NCBI GenBank assembly: GCA_029558635.1
Contig: JAKQEE010000151.1
Span: 34,339 to 98,338, forward strand
Reading direction: 5' to 3'
DNA: 64,000 bases
Origin: Pseudomonadota bacterium
Lineage (GTDB): Bacteria; Pseudomonadota; Alphaproteobacteria; Micavibrionales; Micavibrionaceae
The translations under genes were made by a program, and so were the position numbers. Numbering within the stretch: the stretch's first letter is position 1; the number at the start of each line of letters is the position of its first letter. Under the pieces are notes generated by a model. The model was not told the DNA's origin and did no database searches. It saw only the letters and a list, made by a program, of their open reading frames with translations. Shown here in pieces: positions 17,963 to 27,374 of the stretch.

Positions 17963-20607
17963 GCGTCTACTCCTCTGGAGAGTGTTTTGGAAATGGTGCT
18001 GAGGAGCGTGTCACGGTCGAATTTGGCGATGTATTCGTCAAATCCCGATTCGTATCCGTGGTCGATATCCTCAGGGCGGGCGTGTGAGGTCAGTGCCACC
18101 ATCGGCGTCTTCTGCCATTTTTCGTTGGCGCGGACTTTTGTGGCGAAATCATACCCGTTCATGTCCGGCATTTCGATGTCGGAGATGATGATGTCAAAGT
18201 TTTCATCTTGCTCGGTGAGTTCCAGTGCTTTCGATGGGCCGTCCACTGCAATGACTTCATAGCCTGCCGCCGAGAGAAGCGGGGTCAGCATATTGCGGAA
18301 GAACGGCGAGTCGTCAACCAGCAGGATGCGTTTCGAGCCGGATATGCCCGATTGCTTCTGTTTTTCAGAGACCAGGAACGGATCATCGCCGTGGTTTTTG
18401 AACCAATCGCCGTGGACGCTGTTGAGGAAGTAAACCACATCGACGATTTCGGTGGCTTTGCCGGAAATAATGGCAGAACCGAAGACTCCTTGGCGTTTGC
18501 CTTGAAGCTGGACTTCAATCACTTCTTCGCGGATATCAACGATTTCATCGACAATGATCCCGACGCTCTTGCCGCGGTCGGCGAAAACGAGAAGGGGTTT
18601 GGCGTCGACGCCTTCGAGGCTGATGCTGCTCGAGAACGGAATAATCGGCATCAACGAGCCACGATATTGAACCAGCATTTGTCCGTCGGTCGTTTCGATA
18701 GATGCGATGTCGACGTTTTCCAGACGCGAGATGAGCGAGAGCGGAACGGCTTTCGGCGCGTCGTCTCCGGCGGTGAAGAGCAGGAGCGAGGTTTTGCTTT
18801 CGCTGGAGAGTTTTTTGGCGCTTTCGGCGGAATCCTGAGCATCGGACATGCTGTTTTCTCCGGTGGCCTTGGCAATTCCGCCCGGATCGAGAATCATGAT
18901 GACACTACCGTCACCCAGAATGGTGTTGCCCGAGAAGAGTTCGATATCTTTCAGGATTTTTGCGACAGGCTTGACCACGATTTCCTCGGTGTCAAAGACC
19001 TGATCGACGATAATCCCGAAAGAGTAGTTCCCGACTTGCGTGACGATGATATATTTGTGTTCGAAACGCTCTTCCATGCTGCGGTCGTCAACCGCGCCAA
19101 GTTTCAGAAGATCTTCGAGTGAGACCAGCGGCAGGAGTTTTTCGCGCAGGCGGAAGACTGGCGTGTTTTTGATGGTCTCAATCCGGTGTTCGGATTTTTG
19201 CGACACCAGAACCAGTTCGCGCACCGCGAGTTGCGGAATGGCGAAACGTTCACCTCCGGCTTCGACAATCAGCGAGGATACAATGGCGAGGGTCAACGGA
19301 ATCTTGATGTAGAAGGTCGATCCTTTTCCTTCGGTCGATTTCATTTCGATCGAACCGCCGATTTTTTCGATGTTGGTGCGGACCACGTCCATCCCTACGC
19401 CGCGGCCGGATACTGACGTCACTTTTTCAGCGGTCGAGAGGCCAGCATGAAATATGTATTGGTGGATTTGTTGCGGGGTCATTTTGGCCGCATCTTCTTC
19501 GGAAACAAGACCGTTTGCCACGATTTTCTTACGGATTTTATCGGTTGGAAGACCCTTTCCGTCATCGGCGATTTCGATGATGATATGCCCGCCTTCGTGA
19601 TAGGCGCGTAGGTGGATTTTACCGGTTTCGGGTTTTCCGGCCTTGATCCTCTCGGCAGGGGTTTCGACACCGTGGTCGCCGGAGTTCCGGACCATGTGGG
19701 TCAGCGGGTCCTTGATCATGTCGAGAACCTGACGGTCGAGCTCGGTATCCTGCCCTTCCATCACGAGGTCGATTTTTTTGCCCAATTCGATGCTGAGGTC
19801 GCGGATGATGCGCGGCAGTTTGGCCCATGCGTTGCCGATAGGCTGCATGCGGGTTTTCATCACACCTTCCTGAAGGTCAGAAACGACGTGGTTCAAACGC
19901 TGGAGCGGGGTTGCAAAGCCGCTGTCCTTTTCGGTGCGGGAGATCTGGAGTAGCTGGTTACGGGTCAGAACGAGTTCTGAGACCATCGTCATCAGGTTTT
20001 CAAGAACGCCCATGTTAACGCGCAGCGACTGGTTGGCGATTGCGCTTTCACTGTCGCCTTTGTCGGCAGCGGGTGCAGCTGCTGCGGCAGGAGCTGCAGT
20101 CGGTGCAGCGGCGGGTTTGGGTTCTTCTTTAACTTCAGGAGCTGCGGGTTGTTCCGCTGCCATTTCTTCTTCGGCTTCAACAGGGCCGGGGGCGGGTGCC
20201 GCAGGCGCAGCTTCGGCTGCGCCAGTATCGCGGCCTTCGTAAACGGCGTCCAGTTTATCGGTCAGGTCGGTGTCGACACCTTCGGGTTCGGTGCCGTTTT
20301 CCTCAATATGGCCCAACAGGAAGCGGACGCGGTCGAGTGATTCGAGAATCAATGATACGTAGGCGGGGGTGACTTCGAGGTCGCCATCGCGGAAGCGGCC
20401 CATGACGTTTTCGGCGCGGTGCGCCACGGTTTCGAGGCGGGGGAGGCCCAGAAAGCCGCATGTCCCCTTGATGGTGTGCATCAGGCGGAAAATTTTGGAA
20501 ATCAGATCTTTATCGTTGGGATTTTGTTCAAGCTTGATGAGGTCGGTGTCGAGTTCTCCCAAGCTTTCGTTGGTTTCGGTCAAAAATTCTACAATCAAAT
20601 CATCCAT
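17959..20607 (-). CDS. cheA: Chemotaxis histidine kinase CheA with two CheW-like domains and a C-terminal receiver
   Basis: 882 residues. In order: Hpt domain (1-105, phosphorylated H44 in RLMHTIKGTCGFLGL); an Ala/Pro/Glu-rich linker (about 125-185); dimerisation helices (about 190-255); the ATPase domain (about 260-440, N box THMVRNSGDHGVE and GRGVGMDVV); a first CheW-like regulatory domain (about 442-580); a second CheW-like domain (about 600-735); and a receiver (about 755-880, LLVDDSPFF, acceptor Asp in IISDIEMPDM). The P2 domain seems replaced by the low-complexity linker. CheA phosphorylates CheY and CheB. The extra CheW-like module and receiver make this a long, hybrid CheA. It is the first gene of the operon; 20608-20870 upstream should hold the promoter. 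Confidence 0.96.
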   Translation of the reverse strand: MDDLIVEFLTETNESLGELDTDLIKLEQNPNDKDLISKIFRLMHTIKGTCGFLGLPRLETVAHRAENVMGRFRDGDLEVTPAYVSLILESLDRVRFLLGHIEENGTEPEGVDTDLTDKLDAVYEGRDTGAAEAAPAAPAPGPVEAEEEMAAEQPAAPEVKEEPKPAAAPTAAPAAAAAPAADKGDSESAIANQSLRVNMGVLENLMTMVSELVLTRNQLLQISRTEKDSGFATPLQRLNHVVSDLQEGVMKTRMQPIGNAWAKLPRIIRDLSIELGKKIDLVMEGQDTELDRQVLDMIKDPLTHMVRNSGDHGVETPAERIKAGKPETGKIHLRAYHEGGHIIIEIADDGKGLPTDKIRKKIVANGLVSEEDAAKMTPQQIHQYIFHAGLSTAEKVTSVSGRGVGMDVVRTNIEKIGGSIEMKSTEGKGSTFYIKIPLTLAIVSSLIVEAGGERFAIPQLAVRELVLVSQKSEHRIETIKNTPVFRLREKLLPLVSLEDLLKLGAVDDRSMEERFEHKYIIVTQVGNYSFGIIVDQVFDTEEIVVKPVAKILKDIELFSGNTILGDGSVIMILDPGGIAKATGENSMSDAQDSAESAKKLSSESKTSLLLFTAGDDAPKAVPLSLISRLENVDIASIETTDGQMLVQYRGSLMPIIPFSSSISLEGVDAKPLLVFADRGKSVGIIVDEIVDIREEVIEVQLQGKRQGVFGSAIISGKATEIVDVVYFLNSVHGDWFKNHGDDPFLVSEKQKQSGISGSKRILLVDDSPFFRNMLTPLLSAAGYEVIAVDGPSKALELTEQDENFDIIISDIEMPDMNGYDFATKVRANEKWQKTPMVALTSHARPEDIDHGYESGFDEYIAKFDRDTLLSTISKTLSRGVDA

Positions 20608-20870
20608 AGGAAGATCCCCTGATATTGGCCTGAAATTGGGTTTTCAGGACGAAAAAAGATTAAACACAGACGGAAAACGCAGTCGAAGAAATGGTCTGAA
20701 AGACCTGAATCCCCAGATTATAAGATGCCTTACAATCGGTTAACAGAAGGTTACCAGAAATGGTTCCTATACGCATTAGTTTTATAATCTACATATATGG
20801 GTAGTTTGCGTCTATGCCAAGGGATTAGTTTTTGGCTGACAGTATTCATAAGATGAAAAGTTTTTTTCAC

Positions 20871-21596
20871 TCAGGCCGTATGAGGGAATTTCATGGTCAC
20901 AATCGCTCCTGCGTCTTTGGCCGAAGCCATTCCCAGTGTGCCTTTCATGGCGGTTACAATTGCTGCGGCGACGTTCAGTCCCAAACCATGATGTTTCGAC
21001 GAATCTTTTGTGGTGAAAAAGGGTTTGAGGCATTCAGAAAAAGTCAGGTCGTCCATTCCCTGTCCATTATCCTTTATGGTGACGATGTAATTTTTTCCGG
21101 ATTCGTCGTTGTTCAGTTCGATCAGGATTTTTCCCGGTTCCCCTGATGCTGGAGGGTGTTCGCTTAAAGATTCCAGCGCGTTATTGACGATATCGAGAAA
21201 TGCCAGACAGAATAAGGTGCGGTTTCCGGTTATTTGCGCCTGTTCGAGATCGCATTCGTAATCAATTTGCAGGTTGATGTCATTCGGCAGGGCTTCCGTG
21301 AGCTGGAGCAAAACCAGCTCGATGGTTTCGCTCAGATCGAAATTTTCAATATAGGCGATGCGTGGGGCGGAGTTGATGGTGCGGACTTGTTCGACCAGTT
21401 TTTTCAGATGCTGCCCTGATTGATGGATATTGGCGGCGAAGGAATGGGCTTGTGTCGCCTGTGGCAAATCTTCCATCAGGAATTCGGCAAATCCCGTGAC
21501 CGAGGCGAGAGAGTTGTTGACCGCATGTAACAAGCTTTGCGTCATGCGGCCAAGGTTTTCATATTGTTCAGGTGTCAAGGGTGAAGGTGCAATCAT
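20871..21596 (-). CDS. Soluble sensor histidine kinase
   Basis: 241 residues, no membrane segments. The dimerisation/phosphoacceptor helix has H24 (LLHAVNNSLASVTGFAEFLME). The ATPase domain carries the N box (DIVNNALESL), G1 (DNGQGM), F box (PFFTTKDSSKHHG) and G2 (GLGLNVAA). There is no separate sensory domain, so input must come from a partner or from its first 20 residues. It begins 8 bases after the response regulator gene and the pair likely forms one two-component system. Confidence 0.9.
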   Translation of the reverse strand: MIAPSPLTPEQYENLGRMTQSLLHAVNNSLASVTGFAEFLMEDLPQATQAHSFAANIHQSGQHLKKLVEQVRTINSAPRIAYIENFDLSETIELVLLQLTEALPNDINLQIDYECDLEQAQITGNRTLFCLAFLDIVNNALESLSEHPPASGEPGKILIELNNDESGKNYIVTIKDNGQGMDDLTFSECLKPFFTTKDSSKHHGLGLNVAAAIVTAMKGTLGMASAKDAGAIVTMKFPHTA

Positions 21597-21604
21597 GGAT
21601 AAGT

Positions 21605-22300
21605 TTAGATTTTTTTGATGAGTCCCAGTTCGTAAGCTTTAAGAGCGGCCTGCGTCCGGTTGCTGACGTTCAGTTTGCGACAAACTCCCCGAACATGCAA
21701 CTTAATCGTGACTTCCTGCAAATCCAGTTCGCGGGCAATGTCCTTGTTACTCAGGCCGTGTCCCAGACGCTCCAGAACTTCGCTCTCGCGCGGGGTCAGG
21801 CCGACGCCGCTTTGATCCTTTTTAGGCGATTTGGTGTGAATCGGCAGCGGCGCGGTCGGTGAATTTTTGTTGTTGTCGCTGAAGTAAGACGGCATCAGGC
21901 CGTTGGTCGCGTGATCGACGGGAATGAATTTCTCACCGGAGAGGACCAGCTCGATGGCCTTCAACATGGCCCGACCGGATAGGGTTTTGGGGAAGTATCC
22001 GACAGCGCCCATATCCATGGCTTGCTGGACGTCGCTGACTTCGGCAACCCCTGATAGAAGGGCGACCGATGTGTCGGGGTGGGTCTTACGAAATCTTTCA
22101 AATCCTTCCAGACCGTTCATGCCGGGCATGTTCAAGTCCAGCAAAACCAGATCGGGAGTGCCGTTGCCGTTACCCATGTAAGAGAGAGCTTCGTCAAGGT
22201 TTTTGACGGTGGTAATGTTGGCGTCCGGGTTTGACCGTGTCAGGTATTGCGACATGGCATCGCGGAATAATGTATGGTCATCGGCAATCAGAAGGTGCAT
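21605..22300 (-). CDS. NarL/FixJ-type response regulator (LuxR HTH)
   Basis: 231 residues. The receiver (1-125) has D7/D8, acceptor D55 (LLDLNMPGMNG) and K105. After a variable linker (about 130-165) comes a LuxR-type helix-turn-helix (about 168-231: GLTPRESEVLERLGHGLSNKDIA, then VTIKLHVRGVCRKLNV). AAAGGAG precedes the ATG at 22300. Presumed partner of the soluble kinase that follows; target genes are unknown. Confidence 0.93.
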   Translation of the reverse strand: MHLLIADDHTLFRDAMSQYLTRSNPDANITTVKNLDEALSYMGNGNGTPDLVLLDLNMPGMNGLEGFERFRKTHPDTSVALLSGVAEVSDVQQAMDMGAVGYFPKTLSGRAMLKAIELVLSGEKFIPVDHATNGLMPSYFSDNNKNSPTAPLPIHTKSPKKDQSGVGLTPRESEVLERLGHGLSNKDIARELDLQEVTIKLHVRGVCRKLNVSNRTQAALKAYELGLIKKI

Positions 22301-22423
22301 TGCTATTCTCCTTTGCTTTTACATTACTCCCTAGAGTATGAAACGAAAGTTAACAACCTTTAGTATAGCATCCTTTCACGCAGACGTATTCATCTATTAT
22401 CACCGTCATTTCTCAAAACGGAC

Positions 22424-24469
22424 TTAACGGCTACGGTATACGGCATAATTTTCCGAAACTCTCTGGACGTAGTTTCTGGTTTCACTGATGGGGATCAATT
22501 CGATCCAATCGACCCAATCGATCTGTCCCGTTCGCGGGTCACCGAATTCCTCGATCCATCCATTCACCCGCGATGGGCCGGCATTATAGCCGGCAATGGC
22601 CAACGGCAGGGCATTGTCGAACCGGTCGAGCAGGCCGTTTAAATAAGTGCTTCCCAAAAGAATATTATGATCGGGACGGGTGGTCAGCCATCCGGTCTGG
22701 TGGGCCGTTCCGATTTTTCGGGCGGTTTCTTTTGCGGTGGCGGGCATAAGCTGCATCAGGCCCAGCGCACCGGACGGGCTTCTGGCTTCGGTGTCGAACT
22801 GGCTTTCCTGACGGATGATCGCGTGGAACAATGCGTGGTCTCCACTGATGTTGCGCATTTTGGGTTCCAGAGACGGGAAGGCGTATGCGCCCAGATTATA
22901 ATTTTTCCATGATGCGGCTTTGGCGACGCGGAAGGCTCCGGTCTGGTCTCCTGCCTTGCTTAGGGCTTCGGTGGCGGCCATGAATTCGCTGTGTGTTTTC
23001 AGCGTGGCGATCAGCGCTGTGATCAATTGTGAATGGACCGAGTCGAGATGTGCTGTGTTGGCGATGACGGCAGTTCTCAGCAGGTCGGAATTTTTGATGG
23101 ATGTGACCTCTTCCGGTGTGGCAATGGTCTGCGGGGATGGTGCGGGAAGCGGTGTGCGCAATTGTTTGGATGCCAACTGGCCGTAATAGGTGTTCGAGTA
23201 AGAGGCAGCGATTTTGTACCAGTTTTCGGCATCCGCTTTCTGGTTCATGGCACTGGCCGCGCGTCCGGCCCAATAGCTTCCGCGCGAGAGGCTGACGGGC
23301 GTGCCCACTTCATGATACATCGTGGTGAAATGGGTTAGTGCGGTTTGCGGCAGGTTCAGGAAGCGCAGGGAAATCCATCCGGCCAGCCACTCGGCCTCGG
23401 CTTTGTTCGCTTTGTCGAATTGTTTGTGGCGGGCGGCGAGCTGGTAGGCAGCTTTGAAATTCTTTTCCTCGATCATCCGGCGGATCATGATGTTTCGTTC
23501 TTTCCACCATTCATTCGCGTTCGGGGCATCCCTGATGTCGGGCGAGTTGTTGAGGATGTCGATGGCCCCTCCATCTTCGTCGTGGCGCCTGCGCCAGCTC
23601 AGGCGTTCGAACACCAGTCCGGTGTCGTTTCTAAGGGTCATTGGAATTTTAAGAATCAGGGCGGCGGCGTTCGGTTTGTCTTCGGCCAAAGCGATGCGGG
23701 CTTCGACCAATTGCGGAAAGCCCTTTCCCAGATAGGTTGCGTATTGCCGCGCCAGTGTATATTTGCTGGCGAAGAGAAGTTTGTCGAGCCGGAGGCGGTG
23801 GTTTTTCTCGCTGATCCTTGATCCGATGGTGGCCATGATCTGTCTGGTTTCGTCCGACGTCATGTCGAGGTCCGGCCATGCCGCGTTCAGCAAAGCGACG
23901 GCGTTCGGTTCCTGTCCGGTCTGGCGGGCCGCGATCAGCAAGCGGATTGCGCCTTTGCCGCTCACCGGTTTATGACGGATGAACCAGTTGATCACGTTCT
24001 GGGGCGGCAGGTTGTCGCCCATATTGCGCTCGGCGGTTTTGGTCAGGGCGGTCTGGTTCGGCCAGTGGGGATTGGCGTCGATGAAATGGGCGATGCGGTC
24101 GAAGGGGAGGCCTGTGTAGTCTTCGCGGTAGAGCATCCATTCATAGATTTTGGTGAGGAGAGGATCATTTAACGAGAGAACCTTTGCGCGGGTGGCGTTC
24201 CAGTTTTCACCGGTCATCATGGTCATGGCATCGGCGGCGGTGGTTCTTGAAATTTCGGCGCGGGCCGCGGTGCCGCACAAGAAAATATGGACACAGGTGA
24301 AGCAGAGGATTAATGTAGACTTTATCCATCCAGAACAGACAGAGTAGGAAGAAATTTGATTATGTTTCGCGGTTTGATTACGGCTTTGGTGACCCCTTTT
24401 ACGGACGGGGAGTTCGATGCGCGGGCGTTCGAAAAAATTCTGGCCTTTCAGATTGAAAATGGAAGTCAC
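22424..24469 (-). CDS. slt: Soluble lytic murein transglycosylase (Slt70-like)
   Basis: 681 residues. After an N-terminal extension (1-47) comes a hydrophobic export signal (about 50-70, cleavage near AARA/EI). A long superhelical TPR-like U domain follows, then the C-terminal SLT domain with the catalytic Glu in AIIRQESQFD, GALGLMQLMPATAKETA and AIAGYNAGPSRVNGW. It cleaves peptidoglycan to 1,6-anhydromuropeptides in the periplasm. The only plausible start is GTG 24469 (AAGGA about 8 bases upstream); no ATG, GTG or TTG lies between it and the end of the signal sequence. The 5' end therefore overlaps dapA by 108 bases on the opposite strand. Confidence 0.88.
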   Translation of the reverse strand: MTSIFNLKGQNFFERPRIELPVRKRGHQSRNQTAKHNQISSYSVCSGWIKSTLILCFTCVHIFLCGTAARAEISRTTAADAMTMMTGENWNATRAKVLSLNDPLLTKIYEWMLYREDYTGLPFDRIAHFIDANPHWPNQTALTKTAERNMGDNLPPQNVINWFIRHKPVSGKGAIRLLIAARQTGQEPNAVALLNAAWPDLDMTSDETRQIMATIGSRISEKNHRLRLDKLLFASKYTLARQYATYLGKGFPQLVEARIALAEDKPNAAALILKIPMTLRNDTGLVFERLSWRRRHDEDGGAIDILNNSPDIRDAPNANEWWKERNIMIRRMIEEKNFKAAYQLAARHKQFDKANKAEAEWLAGWISLRFLNLPQTALTHFTTMYHEVGTPVSLSRGSYWAGRAASAMNQKADAENWYKIAASYSNTYYGQLASKQLRTPLPAPSPQTIATPEEVTSIKNSDLLRTAVIANTAHLDSVHSQLITALIATLKTHSEFMAATEALSKAGDQTGAFRVAKAASWKNYNLGAYAFPSLEPKMRNISGDHALFHAIIRQESQFDTEARSPSGALGLMQLMPATAKETARKIGTAHQTGWLTTRPDHNILLGSTYLNGLLDRFDNALPLAIAGYNAGPSRVNGWIEEFGDPRTGQIDWVDWIELIPISETRNYVQRVSENYAVYRSR

Positions 24470-25273
24470 GGTATTGTTCCTTGCGGCACGACGGGCGAAT
24501 CACCGACGCTCGATGAAGACGAGATTCGTACCATATTCGACATGTCTGTCGCGGCGGTCAAGGGGAGAAAAATTCCTGTTATCGCCGGAACGGGGTCCAA
24601 CTCGACGCGCAAAAGTGTGGCGATGACCGAGATGGCGAAACAATGCGGTGCGGATGCGGCGTTGATTGTCGTGCCCTATTACAACAAGCCGACCCAAGAC
24701 GGAATGTATGCGCATTTCAAGGCCATTCACGATGCTGTCGAAATCCCGATTGTTTTGTATAACGTTCCCGGACGGACAGGGGCTGAAATGTCGGTCGATA
24801 CGGTTTGCCGTCTGGCCGAGCTACCGCGCATTGTTGCATTGAAAGATGCCACCTCTGATATGTCGCGGACGACGGCGATCAAGTCGCGGGTGAAGGGTGG
24901 TTTCTCGATTTTGTCCGGTGAGGATGCTTTGGCGGGGGCATGTCTGGCGCAGGGCGGGGATGGATGCATTTCCGTGACCTCCAACATCGCGCCCCAAGAA
25001 TGTGCCGATTTTCAAAATGCTTGGGCGGCGGGCGATATTCAAAAATTTCAGGCGTTGCAGGCCCGGTTGATGCCGCTGCATAAAGCGTTGTTTGTCGAAA
25101 CCTCTCCGTCGCCGGTCAAATACGCGGCCTCCAAGCTGGGTTTGTGTTCTGATGAGGTCCGGTTGCCTCTGGTTTCTGCATCTCCTGCGGCGCGGTCGGC
25201 GGTAGATCGCGCCTTTGCCGAAAGTGGCTTGATTATGGAACGGGATTCCGCCACACTCCGCCGTCATGGCTAA
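24362..25273 (+). CDS. dapA: 4-hydroxy-tetrahydrodipicolinate synthase
   Basis: 303 residues. DapA condenses pyruvate with aspartate semialdehyde in lysine and diaminopimelate synthesis. Visible marks: N-terminal [10 protein letters not shown], the pyruvate-binding GTTGESPTL loop, [16 protein letters not shown] with the active-site Tyr, YNVPGRTG, and the Schiff-base Lys in [11 protein letters not shown] prefer ATG 24362; a TTG at 24356 is closer to the AGGAAG at 24346-24351. The gene overlaps smpB by 8 bases, so the two are coupled. Confidence 0.96.
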   Translation: MFRGLITALVTPFTDGEFDARAFEKILAFQIENGSHGIVPCGTTGESPTLDEDEIRTIFDMSVAAVKGRKIPVIAGTGSNSTRKSVAMTEMAKQCGADAALIVVPYYNKPTQDGMYAHFKAIHDAVEIPIVLYNVPGRTGAEMSVDTVCRLAELPRIVALKDATSDMSRTTAIKSRVKGGFSILSGEDALAGACLAQGGDGCISVTSNIAPQECADFQNAWAAGDIQKFQALQARLMPLHKALFVETSPSPVKYAASKLGLCSDEVRLPLVSASPAARSAVDRAFAESGLIMERDSATLRRHG

Positions 25274-25763
25274 AAAGAACGATAAAAGTTCCAAAGCATT
25301 AATTTCGGTCAACCATACGGTGGCCGAGAATCGTCGTGCGCGGTTCGATTATTTTCTCGAAGAAAAGGTCGAGGCGGGGATTATGCTGACGGGGACCGAG
25401 GTTAAATCGCTCCGTCATGGGCAATGTTCGCTCAATGAAAGTTTTGCCGAGGAAAAAAACGGGGATTTGTGGCTGCTTGGCTCCTATATCGCGCCCTATG
25501 GTCCGGCGGGGGAACATCTTCAGCATGTGCCGCGGCGCGACCGCAAGCTTTTGCTTCATAAAAGGGAACTCGCGCGGTTATTTGCGGCGGTTAAGCAAAA
25601 GGGGTATACGATTGTGCCCGTTCGTCTTTATTTTAATGCTCGCGGCGTGGCCAAGGTCGAAATTGCTTTGGCCAAGGGCAAAGCCCAGCACGACAAGCGC
25701 GAGACGATCAAAGAACGCGATTGGAACCGTTCCAAATCCCGTATTTTGCGTGGGGGAGAATAG
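25266..25763 (+). CDS. smpB: SsrA-binding protein SmpB
   Basis: 165 residues, standard size. SmpB binds tmRNA and delivers it to stalled ribosomes. Recognisable blocks are [57 protein letters not shown] and the basic C-terminal tail [18 protein letters not shown]. It starts inside the last codons of dapA. The tmRNA gene ssrA was not found in the window. Confidence 0.97.
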   Translation: MAKKNDKSSKALISVNHTVAENRRARFDYFLEEKVEAGIMLTGTEVKSLRHGQCSLNESFAEEKNGDLWLLGSYIAPYGPAGEHLQHVPRRDRKLLLHKRELARLFAAVKQKGYTIVPVRLYFNARGVAKVEIALAKGKAQHDKRETIKERDWNRSKSRILRGGE

Positions 25764-25774
25764 ACTGATTTTTC

Positions 25775-25803
25775 TTGACATATTATGAATATATTCCTAT
25801 AAT
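25775..25803 (+). promoter_or_regulatory. Perfect consensus sigma70-type promoter
   Basis: TTGACA (25775-25780), exactly 17 bases of spacer and TATAAT (25798-25803). The expected transcription start, 6-7 bases downstream, falls on the ATG of the next small gene, which would make its mRNA leaderless. Confidence 0.8.
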
Positions 25804-25809
25804 GTTTCG

Positions 25810-26052
25810 ATGCGAGTTTGGGCCGAAGACCAGAAACAAAGACAGCGCGAGGCTATTCGCCGCTGGAAACCGTGGGTCCATTCCACAGGTCCCCGTACCT
25901 CTCAGCGTAAAGTCCGCTCTGCGCTTAATTATACCAGGCACGGCTTTCGCTCTCGTGCCGGAATCGAATTCTTTGCCCTCCTCACCCGTCACAGTGCATT
26001 TTTGCGCGCGGTCGAGGCGCGTATTCGCCTAGAGCGGCTCCAAAAAAAATAA
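25810..26052 (+). CDS. Small basic protein with STGPRT motif, unknown function
   Basis: 80 residues, very basic. The block RQREAIRRWKPWVHSTGPRTSQRKVRSALN matches a pattern I know from many small alphaproteobacterial and cyanobacterial hypothetical proteins (KPWxxSTGPxTxxGKxxSxxN followed by HGxRS). The C-terminal part is a helix ending in KK. No ribosome site is visible before the ATG, consistent with a leaderless message from the consensus promoter. Nucleic-acid binding is possible given the charge but not shown. Confidence 0.7.
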   Translation: MRVWAEDQKQRQREAIRRWKPWVHSTGPRTSQRKVRSALNYTRHGFRSRAGIEFFALLTRHSAFLRAVEARIRLERLQKK

Positions 26053-26083
26053 AAACACACCAAACGAACTATTAAAGAGTATC

Positions 26084-26125
26084 GCAAAACAGGGTAGACT
26101 TCCGAACCGGAGTCGTCTGTTTTGC
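26084..26125 (+). other. Long imperfect hairpin upstream of cca
   Basis: GCAAAACAG (26084-26092) pairs perfectly with CTGTTTTGC (26117-26125). After an internal loop, GACT(T)CC (26097-26103) pairs with GGAGTC (26109-26114). There is no T-run after it, so it does not look like a simple terminator. It could be a structured leader of cca or a small RNA. Confidence 0.45.
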
Positions 26126-26174
26126 CTGTCAGGGTGACTGCGCCGCCGTCTCCATCCCGTTTTTAGGATCATTT

Positions 26175-27374
26175 ATGGATCACCCGCTCAAAATTTCCCT
26201 GCCCCCCGAGATGAACTCGCCTGAAGTGAAGGCGATTTTCAGGATTCTGGGAAAGGGTAATGTTCGTTTTGTCGGCGGGTGTGTGCGGAATGCTTTGATG
26301 GGGCTTTCGACCCGTGATGTTGACCTTGCGACGCCTCTTTTGCCGCGAAACGTGACGGAGCGTTTGTTGAAAAATAAGGTAAAAGTCGTCCCGACCGGAT
26401 TGGCTCATGGAACGGTTACGGCGGTCATTAATGGCAAATTATTTGAAATCACTACGCTGCGTATTGATAAAAAAACCGATGGGCGTCATGCCAAGGTGGT
26501 TTTTTCAGGCTCTTGGGAGGAGGATGCGGCGCGGCGGGATTTTACGATGAATGCGCTTTATGCCGATCTTGACGGGGTGGTTTACGATCCGCTGGGGCGG
26601 GGGGTGTTGGACCTCGACAAGAAACGCGTGGTGTTTGTGGGGGATCCCGAAACCCGTATTCGGGAAGATTATCTTCGTATTTTGCGGTTTTTCCGGTTCT
26701 CTCTTTATTACGGGGGCGGGAAACTGGACTGTGCGGGGCTGGCGGCGTGCCAGAAACTTTCGCGCGGTTTGTCACAGTTGTCGAAGGAGAGGGTCACTCA
26801 GGAATTTTTTAAAATCCTGTCCCATTCCAAGGCGGAAAAAATTCTCGGCTCGATGTGTGGCATAGGTATTTTGAAAAGTCTTTTTGTCAAAAGTTTCGAT
26901 TCGCGGCGTTTAGGAACGCTGGTTTCGCTTCAAAAGGGCGGGGTCGATGATGTCTTGTTGATGGCGCGGTTGGTCCTCGTATCCGGTTCTTTGGTAAAAA
27001 TTGATAAGTGGCTGATTTTGAATAGGAAACAGAAATCTTTTTTTGAAAAGCTTGCGGTGTTGCGTATCAATACGATTCGGATCGAAACATCCAAAATTCA
27101 TTCTTGGGTTTATTATGACGGACCAGAAATTGCTTTGGCGCGGTTGCAATTGGCTTACGCGGCGGGGCGGTTGTCTGCTGCGGATTATAAAAAATTTATG
27201 GCGCTTGTTTCCGAACCTGTTCCCCCGTTTCCAGTCAAGGCCAAAGACCTGATGGCGCTGGGGTATCGGGGCGCGGCGCTTGGCGAGGCGATCAAAAAGC
27301 TAGAGAAGAAGTGGATCGGGGCCGAGTTCAAGTTGGAGCGCGGGGCATTGTTGTCTCGCGTTAGTCCCACTTAA
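26175..27374 (+). CDS. cca: tRNA nucleotidyltransferase / poly(A) polymerase family (CCA-adding enzyme)
   Basis: 399 residues. Class II nucleotidyltransferase: [12 protein letters not shown], the metal-binding DVDLATPL (catalytic DxD), [15 protein letters not shown], then [15 protein letters not shown] and the [15 protein letters not shown] block of the tRNA-binding neck. It adds or repairs the 3' CCA end of tRNAs. The C-terminal body is shortish and divergent. The gene converges on hemF and the two overlap by 14 bases. Confidence 0.93.
   Translation: MDHPLKISLPPEMNSPEVKAIFRILGKGNVRFVGGCVRNALMGLSTRDVDLATPLLPRNVTERLLKNKVKVVPTGLAHGTVTAVINGKLFEITTLRIDKKTDGRHAKVVFSGSWEEDAARRDFTMNALYADLDGVVYDPLGRGVLDLDKKRVVFVGDPETRIREDYLRILRFFRFSLYYGGGKLDCAGLAACQKLSRGLSQLSKERVTQEFFKILSHSKAEKILGSMCGIGILKSLFVKSFDSRRLGTLVSLQKGGVDDVLLMARLVLVSGSLVKIDKWLILNRKQKSFFEKLAVLRINTIRIETSKIHSWVYYDGPEIALARLQLAYAAGRLSAADYKKFMALVSEPVPPFPVKAKDLMALGYRGAALGEAIKKLEKKWIGAEFKLERGALLSRVSPT

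Noticed and set aside
18208..19122. 304-codon plus-strand open frame
   Set aside because: Antisense to cheA, without family match or ribosome site.
25764..26174. tmRNA (ssrA) next to smpB
   Set aside because: No tRNA-like acceptor/T arm with CCA end and no tag reading frame; the region codes for a small basic protein.
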